From positions 682,001 through 746,000 of the forward strand of contig NZ_JACHLN010000002.1 of the NCBI RefSeq assembly GCF_014204495.1: a DNA stretch of 64,000 nucleotides, in the 5' to 3' direction. The stretch's first letter is position 1. Each line of letters begins with the position of its first letter. Below, piece after piece: positions 33,165-41,703 of the stretch. The notes under the pieces are model-generated. The model worked only from the letters and a program-made list of their open reading frames with translations, was not told where the DNA came from and did no database searches. The position numbers and the translations under genes were made by a program. This stretch comes from Sphingomonas kyeonggiensis. Its GTDB lineage: Bacteria > Pseudomonadota > Alphaproteobacteria > Sphingomonadales > Sphingomonadaceae.

Positions 33165-34415
33165 TCAGCTGAGCGGCGGCGTATCGAGCGAGACCTGCCA
33201 GAGCAGCGCGACATTGACGAACGGGCCGGTCTTCACCGCCTGGAACGCCGCCTTCGCCTCTTCCTTGCGGCCGAGGCGCTGGAGCGCGATGCCGCGGTGC
33301 AGGTTGATCTCATTGGTGTCAGCACCGCCCTTGGCGAGCGCCGCGTCATAGAGCTGGAGCGCGCGGGCGTTGTCGCCGGCGGCCAGCAGCGCGTCGCCGT
33401 TGCCCGCGCCGCCCTGCTTGGCGAGCGCGTCGAGCGCCGGGCTGCTCTTCACGCCGGCCTGGGCCGCCGTGTAGGTGCGGTTGCCGTCGGCATCGGTCGC
33501 CGGCAGCTTGCCGCTCTTGCGGCCTTCCTCGATCACCGAGATCGCTTCCCACGGCAGACCCGAGGACTGGGCGGCATAGGCATAGTCGGCATAGTCACCG
33601 CGATCGGCGAGCGAGTTGGTGATGCGACGCAGGCGATAGAGATCGATACGCTCGGTCTTGGCGGCACGGTCGGTCCCCTTGGCACCCTGGCCGAGCACTT
33701 CGATCGCCCAGCGCCAGTTCTTCACCGTCGGATAGTCCTTCAGGTAATAGGCCAGCCAGTCATAGGTGCCCTCGCGGTTGCCGGTGGCGACAACCTTCGG
33801 GATCGCGAACTGGTACCAGGCTTCCGGCGCCTTCTGGCCGGTCGACTTGGCATATTCGATCGCATTGCGCGCTTCCGCGGCGGCTTCGGCGTTCTTGCCG
33901 GTGGCGGCATAGGCGTTGGCCATCATCAGCGGAATATCGACGTTCTTCTCGCCACCTTCGCGCGCCTTGGTCATGTAGCTGATGACATCGGCATGCTTCT
34001 TCTGCGACGCGGCTGCCTTGCCCATCAGGAAGTTGAGGCGCGCGGCATAGGCGGCCTTGGCGTCCGGGTTGGTGCGCGGGCTGACGCTCAGCGTCTGCAG
34101 CGCCGGGATCTGCGCAGCTTCATTGCCGCGGCTCAGCTCGAGCTGGAGGCGCAGCCACGACGAATAATATTTCTCGTCGTCATTCTTCGCGGCGGCTTCG
34201 GCAGCAACGATCTGCGGCTCGGCGGTGGCCCAGTCCTTGGCCTTCACCGCAGCCTCGGCGAGGCCGGCCGGCTTGCGGAACTCGTCGCTCACCTTGAGCG
34301 CGTTGGGATCGGCCTTTTTATCATCCTTCTTCTGCGCGGCAGCCGGGGCCACGGTGAGCGCAGTGGTGCCCAGCGACAGCACGGCGGCCAGCGCGAGCTT
34401 GGAAGCGAAGTTCAT
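33165..34415 (-). CDS. Secreted TPR-type repeat protein
   Basis: The 416-residue protein has a signal peptide (MNFASKLALAAVLSLGTTALTVAPAAA, then QKKDDKK). Repeating helical pairs follow, such as AEAAVKAKDWATAEPQIVAAE, MMANAYAATGKNAEAAAEA and GDALLAAGDNARALQLYDAAL, which have the TPR pattern. It is probably periplasmic, acting as a protein-binding scaffold; no enzymatic motif is present. The ATG at 34415 has AGGAGA upstream and gives the signal peptide. Confidence 0.8.
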   Translation of the reverse strand: MNFASKLALAAVLSLGTTALTVAPAAAQKKDDKKADPNALKVSDEFRKPAGLAEAAVKAKDWATAEPQIVAAEAAAKNDDEKYYSSWLRLQLELSRGNEAAQIPALQTLSVSPRTNPDAKAAYAARLNFLMGKAAASQKKHADVISYMTKAREGGEKNVDIPLMMANAYAATGKNAEAAAEARNAIEYAKSTGQKAPEAWYQFAIPKVVATGNREGTYDWLAYYLKDYPTVKNWRWAIEVLGQGAKGTDRAAKTERIDLYRLRRITNSLADRGDYADYAYAAQSSGLPWEAISVIEEGRKSGKLPATDADGNRTYTAAQAGVKSSPALDALAKQGGAGNGDALLAAGDNARALQLYDAALAKGGADTNEINLHRGIALQRLGRKEEAKAAFQAVKTGPFVNVALLWQVSLDTPPLS

Positions 34416-34589
34416 GCGAAACTCTCCTAAACGGGGAAAGAGCGGGGGCTTTCGGGGCACCTCTAGTTGCCCCTCTCGCGCCGTTCAAGCCGATCACCGC
34501 AGCCGATGCCGCGTTTGCGATGAACGCGCGTTTAACAGGCTGGCTCCTTCCCGGCACGTAATGAAGTGTTTCGACAGGGACCGCGCGCG

Positions 34590-34641
34590 TTAACCATCAT
34601 GTCCGGATATTTTGGTTGATGTGAATTAACCCTGTGGATAA
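34590..34641 (+). promoter_or_regulatory. Candidate control region with a DnaA box upstream of the MraZ-like gene
   Basis: TGTGGATAA (34633-34641) is the exact reverse complement of the consensus DnaA box TTATCCACA. Two TTAACC words, resembling CtrA half-sites, lie at 34590 and 34626. The DNA is AT-rich for this genome. Cell-cycle control is inferred only. Confidence 0.4.
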
Positions 34642-34686
34642 GTTCGCGATCAGTTGGGGTAACCTGTTGCGTTAGAGGGGTAAAAC

Positions 34687-35166
34687 ATGGGGTCGCTGTT
34701 TCGCGGATGCGCACTTTGCGAGGTTGATGCAGAGGGAAATCTGCTCCTGACCGAAAGCACCGCCCAGGCCCTTGGCCTACCCGCGACCGACGAGCCCCTG
34801 GTCCTTTCCGCGCATGAACGCGATCAATGCCTGGTCGGCTATGCACGCGCCGATCTGCAGGAAATCCGCACCCGTTCGGGCGTGGATGCGCAGGTTGGCG
34901 ACGCAAGCATGCGCCGCATCCTCGGCATCGTCGATGTCGCGCCGCGCAGCGCGCAGGGTCTCACCCTTCCCGCGGCGATGCGCCATCATGGCCGAATCGA
35001 GAGCGTCGCGCTTGTCGTCGGCGCCGGCGACCGGTTCGAGATCTGGAATCCCCAGCTTGCAGCTGCCCAGAACGGCGTCAGCGCCGGTGCATACGCGTTT
35101 CCGCCGGTCACCTGGCGCCACCCGCCGCGCGGCGGCTCGCGTCGGTCCCGCCCGGCACGCTATTGA
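34687..35166 (+). CDS. MraZ-like protein (orphan)
   Basis: The 159-residue protein has two AbrB/MraZ-like repeats: LFRGCALCEVDAEGNLLLTE at the start, and ILGIVDVAPRSAQGLTLPAAMRHHG near residue 85, followed by FEIWNPQL as in MraZ (which ends repeats with E(I/L)W). MraZ normally heads the division/cell-wall cluster and represses it. Here no mraW/rsmH or fts gene follows, so this is an orphan paralogue or relocated gene. The tail is Arg-rich. The ATG has GAGGGG upstream. The stop overlaps the next start (TGATG). Confidence 0.7.
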   Translation: MGSLFRGCALCEVDAEGNLLLTESTAQALGLPATDEPLVLSAHERDQCLVGYARADLQEIRTRSGVDAQVGDASMRRILGIVDVAPRSAQGLTLPAAMRHHGRIESVALVVGAGDRFEIWNPQLAAAQNGVSAGAYAFPPVTWRHPPRGGSRRSRPARY

Positions 35167-35594
35167 TGCGCTCGCTACGCTGCCGGCTGCTCGAACACGC
35201 CGCGATGCCCGGGCGGCTTCGCGACGGCGAGCATGAATTCGCCATGTGCGTCCGTTGCGGCGCGGACCTGCAGCGCCCGCTCGGTGACGAGGAGTGGGTG
35301 GAGGTGCCGGCCGGCGAGGCGATCGACTGGCGGCGGCGCGATGTCGGCTCCAGCGCCTCGGCGGTGGCGGCGCGCATGCAGCTGCCCCCTGCCCCGCGCC
35401 GGCACGCGCCCCGCAACGCCATTTCTGCGGAAGTTGGGCGCGGTCAGCGCCGCATTCGCCCGCGCCGCAGCGCTTTGCTCGAACTTACCGGCCAATTCGT
35501 GCTCGACACCATCGTGGATCGAATCCGTCGCCCCACACCGCCACCAGCCGCTAGAGAAGCTTCTCGATCTCTGGCCCGATCGCGTCGGGGCTAG
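35166..35594 (+). CDS. Small CxxC (zinc-ribbon-like) protein, coupled to the MraZ-like gene
   Basis: The 142-residue frame begins with the ATG that shares its A with the MraZ-like stop. It opens MRSLRCRLLEHAAMPGRL and has FAMCVRCGADL near residue 27, a CxxC motif that may bind zinc or dimerise. The rest is Arg/Ala/Pro-rich with no recognised domain. The end overlaps the convergent glutathione peroxidase gene by 44 bases. Coupling supports a real gene; composition makes the C-terminal half less sure. Confidence 0.5.
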   Translation: MRSLRCRLLEHAAMPGRLRDGEHEFAMCVRCGADLQRPLGDEEWVEVPAGEAIDWRRRDVGSSASAVAARMQLPPAPRRHAPRNAISAEVGRGQRRIRPRRSALLELTGQFVLDTIVDRIRRPTPPPAAREASRSLARSRRG

Positions 35595-36030
35595 TCGTTG
35601 GCGCGAAGCGCTCGACCTTCCGGCCCGAGCGATCGACCAGGAACTTGGTGAAGTTCCACTTGATCCCCTTGGAGCCCAGAACGCCCGGGGCGGCTTGCTT
35701 TAGGGATTCGAAGAGCGGTGCGGCGTTTTCGCCGTTTACGTCTATCTTGGCGTAAACCGGGAAGGTCACGTCATAGGTCAGCGCGCAAAAGCTCGCTATC
35801 TCCGCCATATCGCCCGGTTCCTGCGCGCCGAACTGGTTGCACGGGAAGGCGAGCACCGAGAAGCCGCGATCCCTGTACTTGCGATACAGCGCCTCGAGCC
35901 CCGCATATTGCGGCGTGAAGCCGCATTTGGAGGCGGTGTTGACGATCAGCAATACCTCGCCCGCATGATCGGCGAGCGTGACCTGCTCCCCATCGGCCCG
36001 GGTCACGGGGATATCGGTGATCACGGTCAT
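35551..36030 (-). CDS. Glutathione peroxidase family protein
   Basis: The 159-residue protein is a thioredoxin-fold peroxidase reducing hydroperoxides with glutathione or thioredoxin. The peroxidatic Cys is in NTASKCGFTPQY near residue 36; the Gln of FPCNQFGAQEPG and Trp-Asn of KWNFTKFLVDRSG complete the active-site set. It is a Cys rather than Sec enzyme. The start ATG at 36030 overlaps the preceding stop (ATGA); the gene ends the lolC-lolD-GNAT-gpx run. Confidence 0.93.
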   Translation of the reverse strand: MTVITDIPVTRADGEQVTLADHAGEVLLIVNTASKCGFTPQYAGLEALYRKYRDRGFSVLAFPCNQFGAQEPGDMAEIASFCALTYDVTFPVYAKIDVNGENAAPLFESLKQAAPGVLGSKGIKWNFTKFLVDRSGRKVERFAPTTSPDAIGPEIEKLL

Positions 36031-36623
36031 GCGGGCGCTCCCTCGTACCGGGCCATCAGCAGCTCGATGTTGCGGCGAACCCCCGGCCACTCATGCGCGA
36101 GGATCGAATAGACCACGCTGTCGCGGTGATGGCCGTTCAGGATCAGATGCCCGCGCAACACCCCGTCCATCCGCGCACCCAGCCGCTCGATCGCGCGGCG
36201 CGAGGCGACATTGAGGAAATCGGTGCGGATCTGCACGCAATTGACCTCCAGCACCTCGAAGGCGTGGCGGAGCAGCATGAACTTGGCTTCGGTATTGAGC
36301 CCGGTGCGCTGGACCCGCGGCGCATAGAGCGTGCCGCCGATCTCGACCCGGCGATGCCCCTTGCTCATGCGCAGGAAGCGCGTCGCGCCGGCAATCCGCC
36401 CCTCACTATCGAGCACCGTGAACGGCAGGCCGCGCCCGGCCGCGACGTCATTGTCGATCCGGTCCATCCACGCATCGATACTCGCATCACTCGGCACCGT
36501 GGTGTGGAACAGATGCCGAAGCCCCGCAAAGGCATCGAGCAGCCCCGCGCGATCCTCGCGCACCATCGGCCGCAGCGTGACGTGACGCCCCGCCAGGGTC
36601 GGCACTTCCCGCCACGGCTTCAT
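36027..36623 (-). CDS. GNAT family N-acetyltransferase (RimJ/RimL type)
   Basis: The 198-residue protein opens with [23 protein letters not shown] as in Acetyltransf_3 enzymes. It has the typical [19 protein letters not shown] and RIDFL-like [21 protein letters not shown], then [20 protein letters not shown]. The substrate could be a protein N-terminus or a small molecule. It is overlapped by lolD upstream and gpx downstream, both by ATGA. Confidence 0.87.
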   Translation of the reverse strand: MKPWREVPTLAGRHVTLRPMVREDRAGLLDAFAGLRHLFHTTVPSDASIDAWMDRIDNDVAAGRGLPFTVLDSEGRIAGATRFLRMSKGHRRVEIGGTLYAPRVQRTGLNTEAKFMLLRHAFEVLEVNCVQIRTDFLNVASRRAIERLGARMDGVLRGHLILNGHHRDSVVYSILAHEWPGVRRNIELLMARYEGAPA

Positions 36624-37324
36624 TCGAGATGCCCTTCGTGCAGCCGCACCACCCGGTCCATCCGAGCAGCGAGCCGCTCGTTATGCGTGGCGATCAGCGC
36701 GGCCGATCCCTGGGTGCGAACCAGGCTGAGGAACTCGGCGAGCACCTTGTCCGAGGTCAGCTCGTCGAGATTGCCCGTCGGCTCGTCCGCCAGCACCAGC
36801 GCCGGCTTGTTGGCGAGCGCGCGGGCAACAGCAACGCGCTGCTGCTCGCCGCCCGAAAGCTGGTTCGGCCGATGGGTAAGCCGATGCCCGAGACCCAATG
36901 CGGTGAGCAGCTCCTCCGCCCGCTTGTCGGCATCGGCGCGCAGCGACCCGTGGATCATCTGCGGCAGCACGACATTCTCGAGCGCGTTGAAGTCCGGCAG
37001 CAGGTGGTGGAACTGGTAGACGAAGCCCAGATGATCGCGGCGCACCGCGGTGCGGCCCGGGCTGTCGAGCTGTGCCGCTTCCTTGCCGGCGATGCGGATC
37101 GATCCGTCGAACCCGCCTTCGAGCAGGCCGACGGCCTGGAGCAGGGTCGACTTGCCCGAACCCGAAGGGCCGAGCAGCGCGACGATCTCGCCCGGCTGCA
37201 CGTCGAGATCGACGCCGCGCAGCACTTCGATCGTCTCGCCGCCCTGGCTGAAGCTGCGCTTGAGGCCGCGCGTCTGGAGAACCGGCCCAGCGCCGTTCAC
37301 GGCGCCCCCTTCAAAGCTACTCAT
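36620..37324 (-). CDS. lolD: Lipoprotein-releasing ABC transporter ATPase LolD
   Basis: The 234-residue ATPase drives release of lipoproteins from the inner membrane to LolA. It shows Walker [12 protein letters not shown] (near residue 53), signature [15 protein letters not shown] and Walker [14 protein letters not shown]. Its order directly after lolC with an 8-base overlap supports LolD over other MacB-like ATPases. Confidence 0.93.
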   Translation of the reverse strand: MSSFEGGAVNGAGPVLQTRGLKRSFSQGGETIEVLRGVDLDVQPGEIVALLGPSGSGKSTLLQAVGLLEGGFDGSIRIAGKEAAQLDSPGRTAVRRDHLGFVYQFHHLLPDFNALENVVLPQMIHGSLRADADKRAEELLTALGLGHRLTHRPNQLSGGEQQRVAVARALANKPALVLADEPTGNLDELTSDKVLAEFLSLVRTQGSAALIATHNERLAARMDRVVRLHEGHLE

Positions 37325-38570
37325 AGCGAAGCACCTGGACAGGATCGGTATTGGCGGCCTTCCAGGCCGGATAGAGCGTGGCGAGGAAACAGAAGACCAG
37401 CGCCATCACGCAGATGCCGATCGTCTGGAACGGATCGGTCTTCGCCGGCAGCTCGGTGAGGAAGCGCATCGACGGGTCCCAGATGTTCTGGCCGCTCACC
37501 AGCCCGATGAACTTCACCACGGATTCGCGGAAGGTGATGAAGAGGAAGCCGAGCACGCCGCCGGCGGCCACGCCCAGCGCGCCGATCGTCGTGCCGACGG
37601 TGACGAAGATCCGCATCAGCCCGCCGCGTGTCGCGCCCATCGTCCGCAGCACCGCGATATCCCGCGTCTTGGCGCGCACCAGCATGATCAGCGAGGAGAC
37701 GATGTTGAACGCCGCCACCACCAGGATGATCGAGAGAATGGTGAAGGAGACAGTGCGGTCCACCGCCAGCGCCTCGAACAGCTCCGAATTCATCGTCCGC
37801 CAGTCGGTGATCTGGCCGACCTGGCTGACCTTGTCGACGAGCGGCTGGAGGATCTCGCCGACCTTGTCCGGGTTGCTGGTCTCCAGCTCGATCATCGAGA
37901 CGCCATCGCCGAGCAGCAACAGCGTCTGCGCATCCTCGATCGGCATGATCGCGAAGACCTTGTCGTAATCATAGACGCCGACCTCGAAGATCACCGCCAC
38001 CTTGTACTTCACGATGCGCGGCATCGTGCCGAAGGGCGTAGCGGCGCCGGCGGGATTGAGGATCGATATCTCGCTGCCCACCGTGGCACCCAGCGATTCC
38101 GCCAGGCGCGAGCCGATCGCGACCTGCTGGCCGCCCGGCTTCAGGCTCTTGAGCGAGCCGATCACTTCCTTGCCCTTGAGCGTCGGGTTGCTGAGGATCT
38201 CCTCCATGCGCATGCCGCGCAGCTGGAGGGCCTCGGCCCGGCCATTATAGGTGGCGAAAAGCGGCTGCTCGATCAGCGGGGTGGCACTGGTGATGCCCGG
38301 CGTCTTGCGCGCCTCCTCCAGCACCTCGCGCCAGTTGCGCAGCTGGCCGCCATAGCCCTGAATCACGGCATGGCCGTTCAGCCCGGTGATCTTGTTGAAA
38401 AGCTCGGCGCGGAAGCCGTTCATGACGCTCATCACCACGATCAGCGCGGCAACGCCGAGCATGACGGCGACAAGGCTGAACCCGGCGACGACGGCGATGA
38501 ACGCCTCGCTCCGCCCCGGCAGCAGGTAACGGCGGGCGATCATCCGCTCGTAGCGTGAAATCAATAGCAT
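37317..38570 (-). CDS. lolC: Lipoprotein-releasing ABC transporter permease LolC/LolE
   Basis: The 417-residue inner-membrane protein has an N-terminal membrane helix (residues 24-47), a large periplasmic domain (about 50-270) and three C-terminal helices ending in [16 protein letters not shown]. The opening [18 protein letters not shown] [14 protein letters not shown] and [13 protein letters not shown] are LolC/E hallmarks. A single permease gene is present, as in many alphaproteobacteria, suggesting a homodimer. Confidence 0.93.
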   Translation of the reverse strand: MLLISRYERMIARRYLLPGRSEAFIAVVAGFSLVAVMLGVAALIVVMSVMNGFRAELFNKITGLNGHAVIQGYGGQLRNWREVLEEARKTPGITSATPLIEQPLFATYNGRAEALQLRGMRMEEILSNPTLKGKEVIGSLKSLKPGGQQVAIGSRLAESLGATVGSEISILNPAGAATPFGTMPRIVKYKVAVIFEVGVYDYDKVFAIMPIEDAQTLLLLGDGVSMIELETSNPDKVGEILQPLVDKVSQVGQITDWRTMNSELFEALAVDRTVSFTILSIILVVAAFNIVSSLIMLVRAKTRDIAVLRTMGATRGGLMRIFVTVGTTIGALGVAAGGVLGFLFITFRESVVKFIGLVSGQNIWDPSMRFLTELPAKTDPFQTIGICVMALVFCFLATLYPAWKAANTDPVQVLRYE

Positions 38571-38700
38571 GGGGGTCTGGTAACTCGCCCGTAAAACAGC
38601 TCTGACGCCGATCTAGGGTAGATGGCGGCGAATTCCTACTGCCAACCGACATGTTGCCGATTCAACACAGGGTGACACCAAACTGCGGCTACCCCTTGTA

Positions 38701-38890
38701 ATGCAAGTGACAAAGCCGGTCCGGGAGCCTAGCAAAACTCTTGTCGAAACGCAGGCGAAAGGCCGTGGTTCGGGGAGGCTCCAAGCCCCGCTCGTAGGCA
38801 AGTACGAGTGTGTGGGCTGGGCCTGACAAAGGGGGCTGACGAGCATTCGTCACGCAGGCGCCCGGATCGGAAACGGTCCGGGCGTTTGCC
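38701..38890 (+). ncRNA. Candidate structured small RNA
   Basis: The 349-base gap between lolC and the PilZ gene has no credible ORF but several strong hairpins on the plus strand: CTCGTA-N6-TACGAG (38791-38808), TGACGA-GCAT-TCGTCA (38837-38852), a GGGG/CCCC stem near 38772-38789, and a terminal intrinsic terminator (38859-38890). The 5' end is not defined; 38701 is a guess. I do not match it to a known RNA family. Confidence 0.45.
38859..38890 (+). terminator. Intrinsic terminator ending the candidate small RNA
   Basis: Stem CGCCCGGA (38859-38866) with TCCGGGCG (38877-38884), then TTTGCCGTTT. No protein gene precedes it on the plus strand, so it probably terminates an RNA gene. Confidence 0.7.
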
Positions 38891-38919
38891 GTTTCAGAGC
38901 CCCTGGAACCGCACCGGAT

Positions 38920-39291
38920 TCATCGCAACGCCGAAAGCGGACGCCATTCCGCCTGCTGCTCCGGCGTGGGCAGGTTAATGATGTGGTTGACCACGCCCGG
39001 GTGCAGCTGCTCGAGGAACTGCAGCCCGGCCGCATCGCGATTGCTCCAGACAACCCGAGCGGCGAGCGGCTTGAAGCCGGGAAGACGGACCACCGTCTCC
39101 ATCCCCGGCGCAAGCAGAAAGCCTGTCTCGATCCGGCAGCCCAGTCGCGAGATTTCCACCAGTCGCACATCCTGGAAGCAGAAGCGCGATTCCTTCACCG
39201 CAATCAGCACGGAAACCGGCCAGCGCATCGCCTCGCGCCGGTCCACACCCTGGGTAATCTTCAATCCTCTACGATCGCCACGCATCATCAC
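38920..39291 (-). CDS. PilZ domain protein
   Basis: The protein has up to 123 residues, essentially one PilZ domain. The cyclic-di-GMP motifs are present: RREAMRW (RxxxR-type, near residue 18) and EISRLGCRIE (D/NxSxxG-like, with Glu in place of Asp). It is probably a cyclic-di-GMP effector. Starts GTG 39291, ATG 39288 and ATG 39285 are in tandem and cannot be distinguished. It lies 18 bases after tadG on the same strand. Confidence 0.85.
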   Translation of the reverse strand: MMMRGDRRGLKITQGVDRREAMRWPVSVLIAVKESRFCFQDVRLVEISRLGCRIETGFLLAPGMETVVRLPGFKPLAARVVWSNRDAAGLQFLEQLHPGVVNHIINLPTPEQQAEWRPLSALR

Positions 39292-39309
39292 GCCCCACGC
39301 TCACTCCCC

Positions 39310-40968
39310 TCACCCAACCAATATCGGCTTGCCGCACCGCACGCCGTTCACCCGCACATCCGCCTGCCCGACATTCACGCCGAGCAGGCCGGTAAGATCG
39401 TTCAGAAGCGAATCCAGCGGCGCCGCCGCCCCCTGCAGCACCGTTCCCACCGTCGAGGTCACCAACGAGAGGTTGATGCCGAACCCCGGCGAGCCGACCT
39501 GCACATCGAGATCGCGGACCAGCGAGGCGGCGACTCCACCCGCCAGATCGTTCGTCGATACGGTGCGGGTCTTGCCCGCGGCGATCTCCTGGGCGGTGAA
39601 GCTCACCTGTTGCGGGCTGGCCCCGCCCAGTTTGATATTCGATTCGCCCGTGACCTCACCCAGCCCGAGCAGCTTGACCAGCGTGGCCCGCCGCGGCGCG
39701 ACCGGGGTGTTGAAATTGCCAAGCACGGCGGCATCGACGTCGCCGATGGCGACCTGGCCCACCGCCGTGGTGACATTCAGGCTCACCGTGGCGGTGGACG
39801 GCGTGGGACAGGAGACGCTGCGAAGCGACGCCTCCGCCGTGGCGAGCTCGACGAACAGCGGCAGGTGCACCTGGGTCGCGGAAAGCAATCCCGATCCGCC
39901 CACCTTGGCATCGACATACAGCCGCGACTGCGCGGTATGCAGCTTGACGCTCTGGTCCTTCGCAACGGTGAGCCAGGGCGATTGCGCCGCCCGCTCGCCG
40001 ATCGCGAGCGTCACCTTCGTCGAGGCAACGCCCGGGATACCCGCTCCCAGATCGAGATCGACCTGGCGCTTGCCGGTCGCGATCTCGAGCATTTCACGAA
40101 CCAGCGCATAGCCATCCGCCTTGATCGGACGGGCGGGATCACTCTGCGTCTCACCGGACAGCGGGCCGAGATTGATGATCTTCGAGAGCTGTACCGTGAC
40201 CGGCGGAACGCGCGCCGCGATGGCGCGGAGTGCCGTTTGCGCCGCTGAATTGCCGGTTGCGGCGGCCATCGCGGCCAGTGCCTTGGGCAGCGGCACCTGC
40301 GTGGCCAGCGTTTCCCCGAAGGTCAGCCCCTGCAGATTGGCCTGGGTGCGCAGCGCATCGGCATAAGCGAGGATATCGATGTCGGCGTTGACCAGCCCCT
40401 GCGAGTCCATCGCGGTGAGGTTGAGCTCGGTCCCGGCCAGCCCCGACAGGAGTTGCCCCGGCAGCCCGCCGCTCACCGAAGCCAGGCGCGAGCCGATCGA
40501 GAAGGAGGCCAGGTCGACACGCGCGGCCATGGCCGTCACCGATACCCGGGCGGTCGGCCTGCCCGTCAGGAACTTGCCGAAGAACAGCGGCACATCGCGC
40601 CCGACGGTGAGGCGAACCGCATTGCCCCCGGTTCCCGAGGCGACGAAACGCGCGGCGGGCGCGATGTCGCTGTCGGGCGAATAGGCGCCCTGCTCCAGCT
40701 TCTCGATGCTGGCGTCGCCGGCCTGATTCGCCGCCATGGCCGAACGCGCCGCTGCATCCGCTCCCTGGCTGTTCGCCGCGCTCAATGCCGCGGCATCCGC
40801 CACGCCCTGGAGCCGCCGCTTCTCAAGATAGAGCGATCCGGTATCCACCGCGAACGCCGCCGACCCGGCGAGCATCACGAAGCCGCCGGCGAACAACATG
40901 GTGATGTTGCCGCGGCGATCCCCCGCAAGGGCACGAAGGAACAAGGGCGCGCGCACCGCCAGCCTCAC
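39310..40968 (-). CDS. TadG-family Flp pilus assembly protein
   Basis: The 552-residue protein has the TadG opening: a short basic N-terminus, DRRGNITMLFAGGFVMLAGSAAFAVDTG as membrane anchor (near residues 18-44), and KRRLQGVADAAALSAA. The rest is a large periplasmic or surface region rich in Ala, Thr and Val without a recognised von Willebrand domain. Related proteins assemble Flp/Tad pili. The start is GTG at 40968, overlapping the tadE stop (GTGA). No TadA ATPase, CpaB or Flp pilin lies here. Confidence 0.82.
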   Translation of the reverse strand: MRLAVRAPLFLRALAGDRRGNITMLFAGGFVMLAGSAAFAVDTGSLYLEKRRLQGVADAAALSAANSQGADAAARSAMAANQAGDASIEKLEQGAYSPDSDIAPAARFVASGTGGNAVRLTVGRDVPLFFGKFLTGRPTARVSVTAMAARVDLASFSIGSRLASVSGGLPGQLLSGLAGTELNLTAMDSQGLVNADIDILAYADALRTQANLQGLTFGETLATQVPLPKALAAMAAATGNSAAQTALRAIAARVPPVTVQLSKIINLGPLSGETQSDPARPIKADGYALVREMLEIATGKRQVDLDLGAGIPGVASTKVTLAIGERAAQSPWLTVAKDQSVKLHTAQSRLYVDAKVGGSGLLSATQVHLPLFVELATAEASLRSVSCPTPSTATVSLNVTTAVGQVAIGDVDAAVLGNFNTPVAPRRATLVKLLGLGEVTGESNIKLGGASPQQVSFTAQEIAAGKTRTVSTNDLAGGVAASLVRDLDVQVGSPGFGINLSLVTSTVGTVLQGAAAPLDSLLNDLTGLLGVNVGQADVRVNGVRCGKPILVG

Positions 40969-41444
40969 GGCGCCGACAGCGTGACCGTCGCGCTGCGCTC
41001 GATCACCTTGCTCGGCGGCGGCACGAGCTTGATCGAAAGCAGCGGGTCATTCGACGCATCGTAGGAAAGGCGCACCGTCACCGTCCTGCCGTCATCGTCG
41101 ACAAGCGCGTTCATCTGGTCCGGCTTGAGCGCCCCGGTCTTGCGGATATTGGCGTCGAGCGCGGTGCGGACCAGCGCCGCCCGCTCCGTGGGATCCAGGC
41201 CGCCAACGGCGGCACGCGCCGCCTCGTTGGCCGCCTGCTGCACGCTATGGGCGCAAAGGAACCAGCCGCCATAGGTGACGATGCCGCTGACCAGCAGAAG
41301 CAATATCGGCAGCGAGAAGGCCATCTCGATCGCCGCCGCGCCGCGCCTGTCCGCCCACAACCGCCGGCCGGAACAGGCCGCCCTCGAAGTGGAAAGGAAC
41401 CAACGCGAGCACATGCGCATCTTTTCGCATGTCGTAGCTTCCAA
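40965..41444 (-). CDS. TadE-family pseudopilin-like protein
   Basis: The protein has the TadE signature DRRGAAAIEMAFSLPILLLLVSGI, a prepilin-like Glu5-type motif with a membrane helix, near residue 32. A short periplasmic part follows. TadE is a minor pseudopilin processed by a prepilin peptidase. Starts: TTG at 41444 has a good GGGAG site 5 bases before it; ATG at 41420 lacks a clear site, so I use 41444 with caution. It forms an operon with tadG and pilZ. Confidence 0.82.
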   Translation of the reverse strand: MEATTCEKMRMCSRWFLSTSRAACSGRRLWADRRGAAAIEMAFSLPILLLLVSGIVTYGGWFLCAHSVQQAANEAARAAVGGLDPTERAALVRTALDANIRKTGALKPDQMNALVDDDGRTVTVRLSYDASNDPLLSIKLVPPPSKVIERSATVTLSAP

Positions 41445-41679
41445 ATTGCTCCCAGGCAGCGAAGCGCGATATTCGGATTTTCAGTAAAGATCGGACATAG
41501 GCAAGGAGCGCCAAAAGCACCTGGATTCGAACGATACTCTTGATTTTTCGCTCCATTTTCGACACAGCACGGCTTGATTTACGTTAACGGTGCTATATTG
41601 TCCTCGTAGAAAACACATTGGTCAAAATACGTAATTGCTCGAACTTGTCGCGACCGAGCCGTAACAACTGCCGACGCCC

Positions 41680-41699
41680 GAAAACATTCGAGAGTTTTC
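41680..41699. promoter_or_regulatory. Inverted repeat at the start of the Phd-PAS gene
   Basis: GAAAAC (41680-41685) and GTTTTC (41694-41699) are spaced by 8 bases and end 4 bases before the ATG. Phd/YefM proteins autoregulate through palindromes in this position, so it is a candidate operator. Confidence 0.45.
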
Positions 41700-41703
41700 A
41701 GTT

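Noticed and set aside
34633..34641. Chromosome origin near the DnaA box
   Set aside because: A single box with no cluster and no dnaA, hemE or parAB neighbours.
38613..38846. 77-codon minus-strand ORF in the lolC-pilZ gap
   Set aside because: It overlaps the hairpins and looks like a random frame on a structured RNA.
38701..38890. Cyclic-di-GMP or cobalamin riboswitch for pilZ
   Set aside because: The structure is on the plus strand and ends in a terminator, while pilZ is on the minus strand; conserved riboswitch core words were not found.
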